Position numbers and translations under genes: made by a program. From Chloroflexota bacterium (GTDB lineage: Bacteria > Chloroflexota > Dehalococcoidia > UBA1151 > TMED-70), in NCBI GenBank assembly GCA_002711965.1, contig PASM01000025.1, positions 16,000 through 21,768 on the forward strand: a stretch of 5,769 nt of DNA. The letters run 5' to 3'. The notes below the pieces were generated by a model. It was not told the origin of the DNA. It did no database searches and saw nothing but the letters and a program-made list of their open reading frames with translations. Below are positions 1 to 4,790 of the stretch, piece after piece (position 1 is the stretch's first letter; each line of letters starts with the position of its first letter).

Positions 1-2415
1 CAAGGTGGTAACGAAGAATTAACTCAAACTTTTGATAGACTTGGAGATGAACCAGATGAAAAATCATTGACTGTTTTTATTACCGCAGAAATACCATACG
101 ATTATGGAGTAATTGGTCAATTCTCCCGATGGATTGATATTCGTACAAATCCATATCAAAGCACAGCTGACCAACTTTTTTATTGGGCACGACATCAGAA
201 TACTGATACTGGATTTAACCTTTACACGAGAAACACAGCTACAGATAATAATATAACAGTAAGTCGAACAAATGATTTACGAATTGATAGTTTGGTTAGA
301 AATAAAGATTATTTATTTGTATTCAGATGTGGTCCAAGTGATGTTGACCCAGAATGGGGATGTTATATTTATGAATGGATAAATGGTGAGTTATCTTTAT
401 TACAAAGTTATGAAAATACAGCAGTATTAAAAGATATATCAAATTATACTCTCTATGTAAATAAAGCAAATTTATATAATTCAACAGATGAATCACTAAA
501 TTTCGTAAACAAACAACTGGATATATTTGGAGAATATTTTAGTGACGAACAAATAAAAATGTATGGTGAAGAATTAGAGTTTGAACCTCGAATTATAAAT
601 TCTATAGATATTGTCCCAATACCAGCTCACAAATGGCCTGAATTCACACAAGGACATTCTCAAGGGTATTATTGGCCAGGACCAGCGAAAGATATATATT
701 CTACAGATGTAAACGCAAGTACTACAAACGAATTCTTAGATATAAGTAGTATTACAGATGGAGGTCATTTCACATTTGTATGGAAAGTTCGCATGCCAAC
801 TGCTTTTACTTCAGATTATATGTTTGGATGGACACAAGCTGAAAATAGTACTGTCGAATCAACTAATTCGTTTTTAAGATTTCATAGGGATGGAAATAAT
901 AATACATGGAGATGGGAGGGCAGGACAACTGGTGGTGAAGTGTATACAGCGATCAATAACAACACTGGTTCTAATGGAGGTTCTAGTATGGATTATAATG
1001 AAAATTATAAGTGGTTTGCTGTTGTAATTGATAATAGTAACACAAAACCATGGGGTATATATTATGTGATTCAAACAGATTCGACAGACCCATCTGACGG
1101 AAATGTAGTTTCTTATGATGAATATGTTTTAACTACTGGTAATTCTAACATAATAAATTACTTTTTCAAAGACGGCAAAATATACAAAATGTATTTCGGT
1201 ATGCAAAATAATAGTAATGGTGATTTTGCATCGAGTTCAGATACAAGATATTGCCATTTCCATGTAATAAAAGGTTGTTTGGCTTATGATGAAATTATTG
1301 ATTATATGTCTGAATTGTCTAATGAGCCAGAGCCAGAGCCAGAACCTGCGCCAGAGCCTGAACCAGAACCTGCCCCAGAACCAGAACCAGCACCAGAACC
1401 AGAACCAGAAAAACCTCCTGAACCAGAGCCAGAATCAGAACCAGCACCAGAACCAGAACCAGAACCAGAGAATCCGGGATTTGGCAGTGGATGGTGGGAT
1501 GAAGACCCAACTCCAGCGAACCGCGCATATTTAACTGTTCCGAGTGAGGCTTTGGATGATATAAATACTAATCATGTAATGTTACAAAATCAACACTTAT
1601 ATGGTATGGGGGTATTACGTTCTGATAACGAGGGAACTGGTGGTACTTTTGGACCGAATGCACCACCTGGTTTCCCGGCTGCGGCGGACTTGTCACCTAG
1701 TCGCAATGGATGGACACTAATGTTGTATTTAGGTTATACGAAACAAACACCAATATTCACCGGCGGAACGTTCTTTGTTATCCATAACCGGCCAAATAAT
1801 AATTCTTGGGGAAACAGTCCCCACGGTGATAGTGTAACTTCACACTCGGGTACATATATGAGATGTCAATTTACCTCAAACGCAATCCAAACGTTCACAT
1901 TCCGTGGTTATGGCCTACCGAAGCGTCGCGGTGGTCGAAAAAATCAATTGCAATACCGAGATGATGCATATATAACGATGACCGGGTTTAATAGTTCTGT
2001 ATTGCAACAAGATGACGAGTTTTGTATGATTTTAAGAAGTGGAAATGATGGAAAAGTCGGTAACGGAAGCGGGTTGTCTTTAGCTGTTTATAAAAAGAGC
2101 TCTTATGGTGATGGTCATACTTGGACTGCTAGTAATCACTTTGCATATGTAACTGGGCAAAACGTCGGCGGGCGGTGGTCCGGCAACAATTGGAAGCTGT
2201 TCACGTCTCCTCAAAACGAAAACCCGAGCTCGAGAGAATCGGGTAATATATTATTTATAAATGGAACTAATTTGGGTTCCCACCCAAACAATTTTCCAGC
2301 TGAAAACGCCGGAATTACGAATCACGGATTTGAATATAAATCGGTCGTTTGGGATTTTAAATGTGCCGACGATTCTCAAATTGCAGAATTTTTAAACACA
2401 GCATGGCCACAATAA
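1..2415 (+). CDS. Large multi-domain lectin-like (ConA/LamG-type) surface protein, 5' partial
   Basis: The frame is open from the first base to the TAA at 2413-2415, giving 804 visible residues. The true start lies left of the window, and the TTG at 67 is not a credible start because the same frame continues upstream. Three beta-rich modules can be read: about residues 1-195, 215-440 and 505-804. Each ends in a similar way, with an aromatic/hydrophobic strand followed by a short acidic helix ([52 protein letters not shown]). Known concanavalin/laminin-G-like domains often end like this. Modules 2 and 3 are joined by a Pro-Glu hinge (residues 442-490). Module 3 has an exposed-looking basic loop, KRRGGRK (641-647), and many Asn-rich turns. 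No membrane segment is visible. The likely role, by inference, is a virion fibre or adhesin that binds host glycans. A non-structural secreted protein is possible. Base composition changes sharply after the hinge. Confidence 0.8.
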   Translation, partial: QGGNEELTQTFDRLGDEPDEKSLTVFITAEIPYDYGVIGQFSRWIDIRTNPYQSTADQLFYWARHQNTDTGFNLYTRNTATDNNITVSRTNDLRIDSLVRNKDYLFVFRCGPSDVDPEWGCYIYEWINGELSLLQSYENTAVLKDISNYTLYVNKANLYNSTDESLNFVNKQLDIFGEYFSDEQIKMYGEELEFEPRIINSIDIVPIPAHKWPEFTQGHSQGYYWPGPAKDIYSTDVNASTTNEFLDISSITDGGHFTFVWKVRMPTAFTSDYMFGWTQAENSTVESTNSFLRFHRDGNNNTWRWEGRTTGGEVYTAINNNTGSNGGSSMDYNENYKWFAVVIDNSNTKPWGIYYVIQTDSTDPSDGNVVSYDEYVLTTGNSNIINYFFKDGKIYKMYFGMQNNSNGDFASSSDTRYCHFHVIKGCLAYDEIIDYMSELSNEPEPEPEPAPEPEPEPAPEPEPAPEPEPEKPPEPEPESEPAPEPEPEPENPGFGSGWWDEDPTPANRAYLTVPSEALDDINTNHVMLQNQHLYGMGVLRSDNEGTGGTFGPNAPPGFPAAADLSPSRNGWTLMLYLGYTKQTPIFTGGTFFVIHNRPNNNSWGNSPHGDSVTSHSGTYMRCQFTSNAIQTFTFRGYGLPKRRGGRKNQLQYRDDAYITMTGFNSSVLQQDDEFCMILRSGNDGKVGNGSGLSLAVYKKSSYGDGHTWTASNHFAYVTGQNVGGRWSGNNWKLFTSPQNENPSSRESGNILFINGTNLGSHPNNFPAENAGITNHGFEYKSVVWDFKCADDSQIAEFLNTAWPQ
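1324..1470 (+). repeat. In-frame Pro-Glu hexanucleotide repeat (hinge of the lectin-like protein)
   Basis: This is a run of 49 codons of alternating Glu and Pro with occasional Ala, Ser or Lys, built on the unit CCAGAA. The 5' half uses mixed synonyms (GAG/GAA, CCA/CCT, GCG/GCC), whereas the 3' half is nearly pure CCAGAA. Such Pro-Glu tracts form stiff, extended, acidic linkers. Here it separates two globular modules. The unit length of 6 means slippage changes hinge length without breaking the frame. Confidence 0.93.
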
Positions 2416-2436
2416 ATTCGCTAATAATTCTAAAGT

Positions 2437-2456
2437 TTCGGAACACTAAAACACCG
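2437..2456 (-). promoter_or_regulatory. Possible degenerate third copy of the shared intergenic motif
   Basis: The 80-nt gap between the convergent genes (2416-2495) contains GAACACTAAAACACCG. This resembles the core GAACATTTAAAACGCCG of the motif at 3330-3353, with a 2-nt length difference and a few substitutions. If real it lies downstream of the dehydrogenase on the minus strand, so it would not be its promoter. The rest of the gap holds only a 10-nt self-complementary AT stretch (2489-2498) and no convincing hairpin. Confidence 0.3.
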
Positions 2457-2495
2457 CGTTTAAATACTATAAAATGGAACAATCACAATAATTAA

Positions 2496-3254
2496 TTAAA
2501 TTTTTGGTACAAATGGTTCACCAGAAGTTTCCTTTTCTTGTGAAGTAATACAAACCGCACTATTTATATAGGGGAAAGTCTTATCATAAATAGCATTAAT
2601 AAGAAAATCTGCAACACTCATTCTTGGTATTGTTCCAGAACCTTTATTGATTATACATATTTTTTTTAAATAATCATCAGTAAGTCCACTTGGACGCACA
2701 ATTACAAATTCCAAACCACTACCAATTCCTTTGTCATCTAAAAATAAAGCTTCTTGATTATTTTTATCTATAAAAGCATCTTTAAGAACTGTTTTCATAA
2801 GTATTTGAAAAAATAATGGAGGTTCATCGACACTATCCCCAGCTCCGATCGATGTAACAATTGCAATTCTATTAGATGCTAATTTAGACTCTTTAATACA
2901 TTGAATAATGTTTTTTGTACCATCTGTTAACATTGATTTACCAACTTCTGAAGTAGCTCCACCTAAGCAAATAATTGTACCAGATATTACATTTCCATCA
3001 TATACTTGTTTTACATCTTCAAAAGAAGAAACATCTCCTTTATAAATAGTATGAAAATCACTTGATTCTAAGTTTAACTTATTTTTAGGTCTCACAAGAG
3101 AATATACACCTTTATTCATAGTTAAGGCTTGATTGAACACACATTGACCGGTTTTACCAGTAACTCCAAAAATTGCTAAATTTGATTTAGGAATATATCT
3201 TTTTGTTGAAAAAGCATTAATAATACACAAATTGAAATAAAAAAATAACTTCAT
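2496..3254 (-). CDS. Atypical short-chain dehydrogenase (NAD(P)-binding, SDR_a5/NmrA-like)
   Basis: The 252-residue product has a complete Rossmann core. It shows the glycine motif GVTGKTG (30-36), a basic residue after strand 2 (R55) that suggests NADP(H), KGDVSS (72-77), CLGGA (96-100), VTSIGAGDS (133-141), and the block SGLEFVIVRPSGLTDD (179-194), typical of NAD(P)H-binding atypical SDRs. RMSVADFLINAI (211-222) matches the conserved C-terminal helix. The classical YxxxK catalytic pair is absent, as is usual in this group, so substrate and reaction cannot be named. Residues 1-14 form a hydrophobic, signal-peptide-like stretch after K2, followed by NA-F15-STKR, which resembles the bipartite plastid presequence of red-lineage algae. 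The ATG at 3254 is the only start that keeps this segment. The gene converges on the lectin-like gene and follows the methyltransferase on the same strand. Confidence 0.85.
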   Translation of the reverse strand: MKLFFYFNLCIINAFSTKRYIPKSNLAIFGVTGKTGQCVFNQALTMNKGVYSLVRPKNKLNLESSDFHTIYKGDVSSFEDVKQVYDGNVISGTIICLGGATSEVGKSMLTDGTKNIIQCIKESKLASNRIAIVTSIGAGDSVDEPPLFFQILMKTVLKDAFIDKNNQEALFLDDKGIGSGLEFVIVRPSGLTDDYLKKICIINKGSGTIPRMSVADFLINAIYDKTFPYINSAVCITSQEKETSGEPFVPKI

Positions 3255-3274
3255 TGTTATAAATACTATAAATT

Positions 3275-3287
3275 AGAGTAATACTCT
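3275..3287. terminator. Small palindrome after the deleted gene's stop codon
   Basis: AGAGTAATACTCT is a perfect inverted repeat (6-bp arms around one base). It overlaps the first base of the remnant stop codon (3287-3289) on the minus strand. The equivalent site after the intact F-box-like gene (4074-4086) has the same arms with two changes. Palindromes at 3' ends direct transcript end formation in mimivirus. A role here is inferred, and the stem is short. Confidence 0.3.
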
Positions 3288-3331
3288 TATATTAATACTG
3301 GTTGATTATATGATAAATATGGTGAATATTT
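3287..3331 (-). pseudogene. Remnant: last 14 codons and stop of a paralogue of the F-box-like gene
   Basis: Read on the minus strand, these bases encode KYSPYLSYNQPVLI then TAA. This matches the C-terminus of the protein at 4086-4412 except for a final Ile instead of Val. Everything upstream of the Lys codon in the paralogue is missing, and the sequence joins directly to the intergenic motif (3330-3353). An ATG inside that motif (3344-3346) is in frame, giving a 19-codon ORF starting MFKGV. That ORF is more likely a by-product of the deletion than a gene. Confidence 0.8.
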
Positions 3332-3353
3332 TACACCTTTGAACATTTAAAAC
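3330..3353 (-). promoter_or_regulatory. Conserved 24-nt intergenic motif, copy upstream of the dehydrogenase
   Basis: On the minus strand the motif reads GTTTTAAATGTTCAAAGG followed by TGTAAA. It is identical over 24 nt to 4035-4058. It lies about 75 nt upstream of the dehydrogenase start codon and just downstream of the methyltransferase stop codon. The position fits either a promoter element or a gene-end element. As explained at the remnant, it may originally have served the deleted paralogue. Confidence 0.5.
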
Positions 3354-3360
3354 GCCGACT

Positions 3361-3999
3361 TTATATATTATATTTAAATATTCTATGGAAAAAACATTTT
3401 TTTAAATTATCGGAATAATCTATTTCTTTTATGAAGTTGTTTTTACAATATTTGTTTATAATTTTTGAAATATGAGGGGCATTTGTATCATCAAAAATCA
3501 TTAAGCTATCTTTATGAGCAAATTTTTTACAATTAATTAAATCATTTATAATACATTTTTCATAGTGACCACCGTCAATATGTATAATATCATATTTTTT
3601 ATCATTATTATATTCTTTAACCGTAATTAAAGAATCACCTTCAACAAAATTAAAATTGTATTTATTTTTATAATAATTAGCTATATCTTTTACATAATTG
3701 TGTATACATATATCAAATGATAAAACTTCTAATTTAGGATTTGATAACAAAAAAATTGCCATAGAATGTCCACCATTTAGTCCTATCTCTAATATATTTT
3801 TGGCATCTTTCACAATATTAAAAAAGTTATTTCTTAATATTAATTTATTATCATAACGATGGCCTTTTTCAAATTGTATAAAGTTACTGTGGTGTCTGTA
3901 TAAGCAGTTTCCTTCAACTTTGTTTGTATGTTTTTTTATAATATTATTAATATTAATTATGTCAGTTGTTTTTTCTAAACCTTCATTTGATAAATTCAT
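3361..3999 (-). CDS. Class I SAM-dependent methyltransferase (Methyltransf_24-like)
   Basis: The 212-residue product has the class I methyltransferase order. Motif I is NILEIGLNGGHS (68-79) for SAM binding, followed by a strand ending in an acid (SFDI, D96). Then come VEGDS (119-123), the strongly characteristic YDIIHIDGGHYEKCIINDL (136-154), and LMIFDDTN (166-173). The HIDGGH plus DD pattern is typical of the Methyltransf_24 group, which is frequent in giant viruses and in sugar or cell-surface gene clusters. The substrate cannot be told from sequence. Residues 1-55 are less conserved-looking and may form a substrate cap, and the C-terminus is basic and aromatic. The protein has no signal or membrane segment, so it is probably cytosolic. 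The gene lies between two minus-strand genes, with the 24-nt motif in both gaps. Methylation of a glycan or small molecule is the best guess. Confidence 0.85.
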   Translation of the reverse strand: MNLSNEGLEKTTDIININNIIKKHTNKVEGNCLYRHHSNFIQFEKGHRYDNKLILRNNFFNIVKDAKNILEIGLNGGHSMAIFLLSNPKLEVLSFDICIHNYVKDIANYYKNKYNFNFVEGDSLITVKEYNNDKKYDIIHIDGGHYEKCIINDLINCKKFAHKDSLMIFDDTNAPHISKIINKYCKNNFIKEIDYSDNLKKCFFHRIFKYNI

Positions 4000-4001
4000 T
4001 T

Positions 4002-4018
4002 ATATATTAAGAATATAT
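4002..4018. promoter_or_regulatory. AT-only inverted repeat just upstream of the methyltransferase start
   Basis: Perfect 7-bp arms ATATATT / AATATAT surround AAG and sit 2 nt upstream of the start codon on the minus strand. In sequence this AT-rich, such a repeat could arise by chance. It is recorded because it fills the leader between the 24-nt motif and the ATG. Confidence 0.25.
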
Positions 4019-4034
4019 TAATTATTGTCATACA

Positions 4035-4058
4035 TTTACACCTTTGAACATTTAAAAC
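4035..4058 (-). promoter_or_regulatory. Conserved 24-nt intergenic motif, copy upstream of the methyltransferase
   Basis: This copy is identical over 24 nt to 3330-3353, and here it ends 35 nt upstream of the methyltransferase start codon. The distance and orientation fit a promoter. The surrounding sequence differs from the other copy, so the match is not simply part of a longer duplication. The motif contains ATG and opens a 7-codon ORF (MFKGVNV) ahead of the gene, so if transcription starts upstream of it, it would act as a short leader ORF. Confidence 0.55.
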
Positions 4059-4066
4059 ATCAATAA

Positions 4067-4132
4067 ATAAATTATAGTAATAATCTTACACTAATACTGG
4101 TTGATTATATGATAAATATGGTGAATATTTTA
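4067..4132. repeat. Direct repeat copy B (tail of the F-box-like gene)
   Basis: This is the partner of 3268-3333, with four mismatches over 66 nt. It covers the last 15 codons plus stop of the F-box-like gene and about 19 nt of trailer. It is the source-like copy because it is part of an intact reading frame. Confidence 0.95.
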
Positions 4133-4412
4133 AAAAATCATTGTATATATCTTCTTGTGTTAACATGAAAGATACAATAAGAGTATAATTATTTTTCCAG
4201 ACTAACATATCGTATGTTTTTATGAATTTTAGTGGTTCAATTGAATTTCGAACAAATATAATTGGTCTATATACGGAATTATGAATATTATTATTAATAA
4301 ATAATAGTTCTTTCATAGTATTAGAAAAGTTAGTATTTTCTGGTAAAGTCCATAAATGTTTATAAAATAGGAACTGTTTTATTAATATCCATACATCATC
4401 ATTTAGTTCCAT
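4086..4412 (-). CDS. Hypothetical protein with F-box-like N-terminus
   Basis: The 108-residue product starts MELNDDVWILIKQFLFYKHL. This is the length and pattern of the first F-box helix (Leu/Asp, then W-x-x-I-x-x-F-L) seen in many short giant-virus proteins. In known F-box proteins this segment recruits Skp1 of the SCF ubiquitin ligase. Only the first part of the domain is recognisable. The remainder (21-108) is Asn-, Tyr- and Phe-rich without known motifs, membrane segments or repeats. The C-terminus KYSPYLSYNQPVLV is duplicated as a remnant at 3287-3331, which shows that a paralogue once lay next door. Upstream the gene is divergent from the PQ-loop gene. A TAAATTGA box 53 nt before the ATG could make it early-expressed. 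The function is not established. Confidence 0.7.
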   Translation of the reverse strand: MELNDDVWILIKQFLFYKHLWTLPENTNFSNTMKELLFINNNIHNSVYRPIIFVRNSIEPLKFIKTYDMLVWKNNYTLIVSFMLTQEDIYNDFLKYSPYLSYNQPVLV

Positions 4413-4488
4413 ATAGTGAAAATAATAACTTTATTAGAAAAATATCGCAAAAATAACTATTTCGTTCAATTTAATATTATAATAAATA
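4413..4488. promoter_or_regulatory. Bidirectional promoter region between divergent genes
   Basis: This 76-nt, very AT-rich gap separates the starts of the F-box-like gene (-) and the PQ-loop gene (+), so it must hold upstream control sites for both. It contains the early-promoter-like octamer at 4466-4473 and the left arm of an 11-bp inverted repeat. The 24-nt motif of the other gaps is absent. Confidence 0.65.
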
Positions 4489-4500
4489 ATGAACGAAATA
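4458..4500. promoter_or_regulatory. 11-bp inverted repeat spanning the PQ-loop gene start codon
   Basis: The arms TATTTCGTTCA (4458-4468) and TGAACGAAATA (4490-4500) are perfectly complementary around 21 nt. The right arm starts at the second base of the ATG and covers codons 1-4. The arms contain C/G positions, so they are less likely to be chance than the AT-only palindromes here. The repeat could be a protein-binding operator or, if transcribed, a hairpin that hides the start codon. Confidence 0.45.
4466..4473 (-). promoter_or_regulatory. Early-promoter-like octamer upstream of the F-box-like gene
   Basis: On the minus strand the bases read TAAATTGA, one mismatch from the mimivirus early element AAAATTGA. 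The 53-nt distance to the ATG falls in the range usual for that element. An octamer with one mismatch is not rare in AT-rich DNA, so support is moderate to weak. Confidence 0.35.
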
Positions 4501-4767
4501 TTAGGATGGTATTCCAGTTTTATATATTCATTGTATCTTATACCTCAAATTATAAAAACGTATACAACTAAGAGTGTTGAGGATTTATCAGTTTTATCAC
4601 TATGGATAACGTTTAGTGGCGGATTAGGCATGTTTTTATATTTATTTCAGCAAAAAGGACTATATCCTGTCAAGTTTAAAAATTGTTTTGGATTGTTATC
4701 AATTTCTACACTTTTGATTTTGTATTATATGTATAAAGATAATAAAGAAAGAATAAAGAAAGAATAA
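4489..4767 (+). CDS. Single PQ-loop (SemiSWEET/MtN3-like) membrane protein
   Basis: The 92-residue product has three predicted membrane helices, about residues 3-20, 33-53 and 64-81, and a Lys/Arg/Glu-rich tail. The first helix ends in LYLIPQIIKTYTTKSVEDLS (15-34), the PQ-loop signature: Pro19-Gln20, a basic stretch, then KS and a LS pair. One three-helix bundle of this size is the SemiSWEET architecture, in which two copies dimerise to form a sugar uniporter. Eukaryotic SWEET and cystinosin-type carriers contain two fused bundles. The substrate is therefore probably a sugar or small solute, but the related PQ-loop proteins also carry amino acids. It would act in a host membrane or the plasma membrane. 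The gene is divergent from the F-box-like gene and converges on the glycosyltransferase with a 16-nt gap. Its 3' end is made of an 11-nt tandem repeat. Confidence 0.8.
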   Translation: MNEILGWYSSFIYSLYLIPQIIKTYTTKSVEDLSVLSLWITFSGGLGMFLYLFQQKGLYPVKFKNCFGLLSISTLLILYYMYKDNKERIKKE

Positions 4768-4769
4768 AA
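4741..4769 (+). repeat. 11-nt tandem repeat forming the end of the PQ-loop gene
   Basis: AATAAAGAAAG occurs twice in tandem (4741-4751, 4752-4762), followed by a partial third copy (AATAAAA). The unit is not a multiple of three, so each copy is read in a different frame and together they encode the charged tail NKERIKKE and the stop codon. Loss or gain of one unit would change the C-terminus. Confidence 0.85.
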
Positions 4770-4790
4770 AAATAAAGGAAACTTTATTTT
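4769..4790. terminator. Hairpin between convergent genes, probable bidirectional transcript end
   Basis: AAAATAAAG (4769-4777) and CTTTATTTT (4782-4790) form a perfect 9-bp stem with a GAAA tetraloop (TTTC on the other strand). It begins 2 nt after the PQ-loop gene stop codon and covers the glycosyltransferase stop codon (4784-4786). Mimivirus transcripts end at such palindromes, and one hairpin in a 16-nt convergent gap could serve both genes. Confidence 0.6.

Larger units (their letters stand above)
3268..3333. repeat. Direct repeat copy A (matches 4067-4132)
   Basis: These 66 nt match 4067-4132 with four mismatches and no gaps. The stretch 3293-3333 (41 nt) is identical to 4092-4132. In copy B the sequence is the 3' end and trailer of the F-box-like gene. 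In copy A it lies between genes, so this is a duplicated gene tail rather than a regulatory repeat. Confidence 0.95.

Noticed and set aside
67..69. TTG as the start codon of the large lectin-like gene
   Set aside because: The same frame is open back to base 1 with protein-like sequence, so the gene simply begins outside the window.
874..1074. Minus-strand ORF of 66 codons inside the lectin-like gene
   Set aside because: It lies wholly within a convincing gene on the other strand and shows no recognisable domain; it is a shadow ORF.
1319..1528. Leu/Val-rich minus-strand ORF that looks like a membrane helix
   Set aside because: It is the complement of the CCAGAA repeat; the Leu-Val alternation is forced by the repeat.
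1286..1534. Gln/Asn/Ser-rich plus-strand ORF over the repeat
   Set aside because: It is the Pro-Glu hexanucleotide repeat read in another frame; its low-complexity composition follows from the repeat unit.
1500..2415. Diversity-generating retroelement variable region in the Asn-rich C-terminal module
   Set aside because: No template repeat or reverse transcriptase is in the window, and Asn codons are not clustered at the extreme C-terminus as they are in known variable regions.
2489..2498. 10-nt palindrome TAATTAATTA as a terminator between convergent genes
   Set aside because: It is AT-only with no loop and is common by chance in this composition, unlike the 9-bp GAAA hairpin at 4769-4790.
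3287..3346. 19-codon ORF starting MFKGV as a real small gene
   Set aside because: It is explained as a chance in-frame join between the intergenic motif and the tail of a deleted paralogue; there is no independent evidence of coding.
3330..4058. CRISPR array from the repeated 24-nt motif
   Set aside because: There are only two exact copies about 700 nt apart with a complete gene between them; there is no regular spacer pattern and no cas gene.
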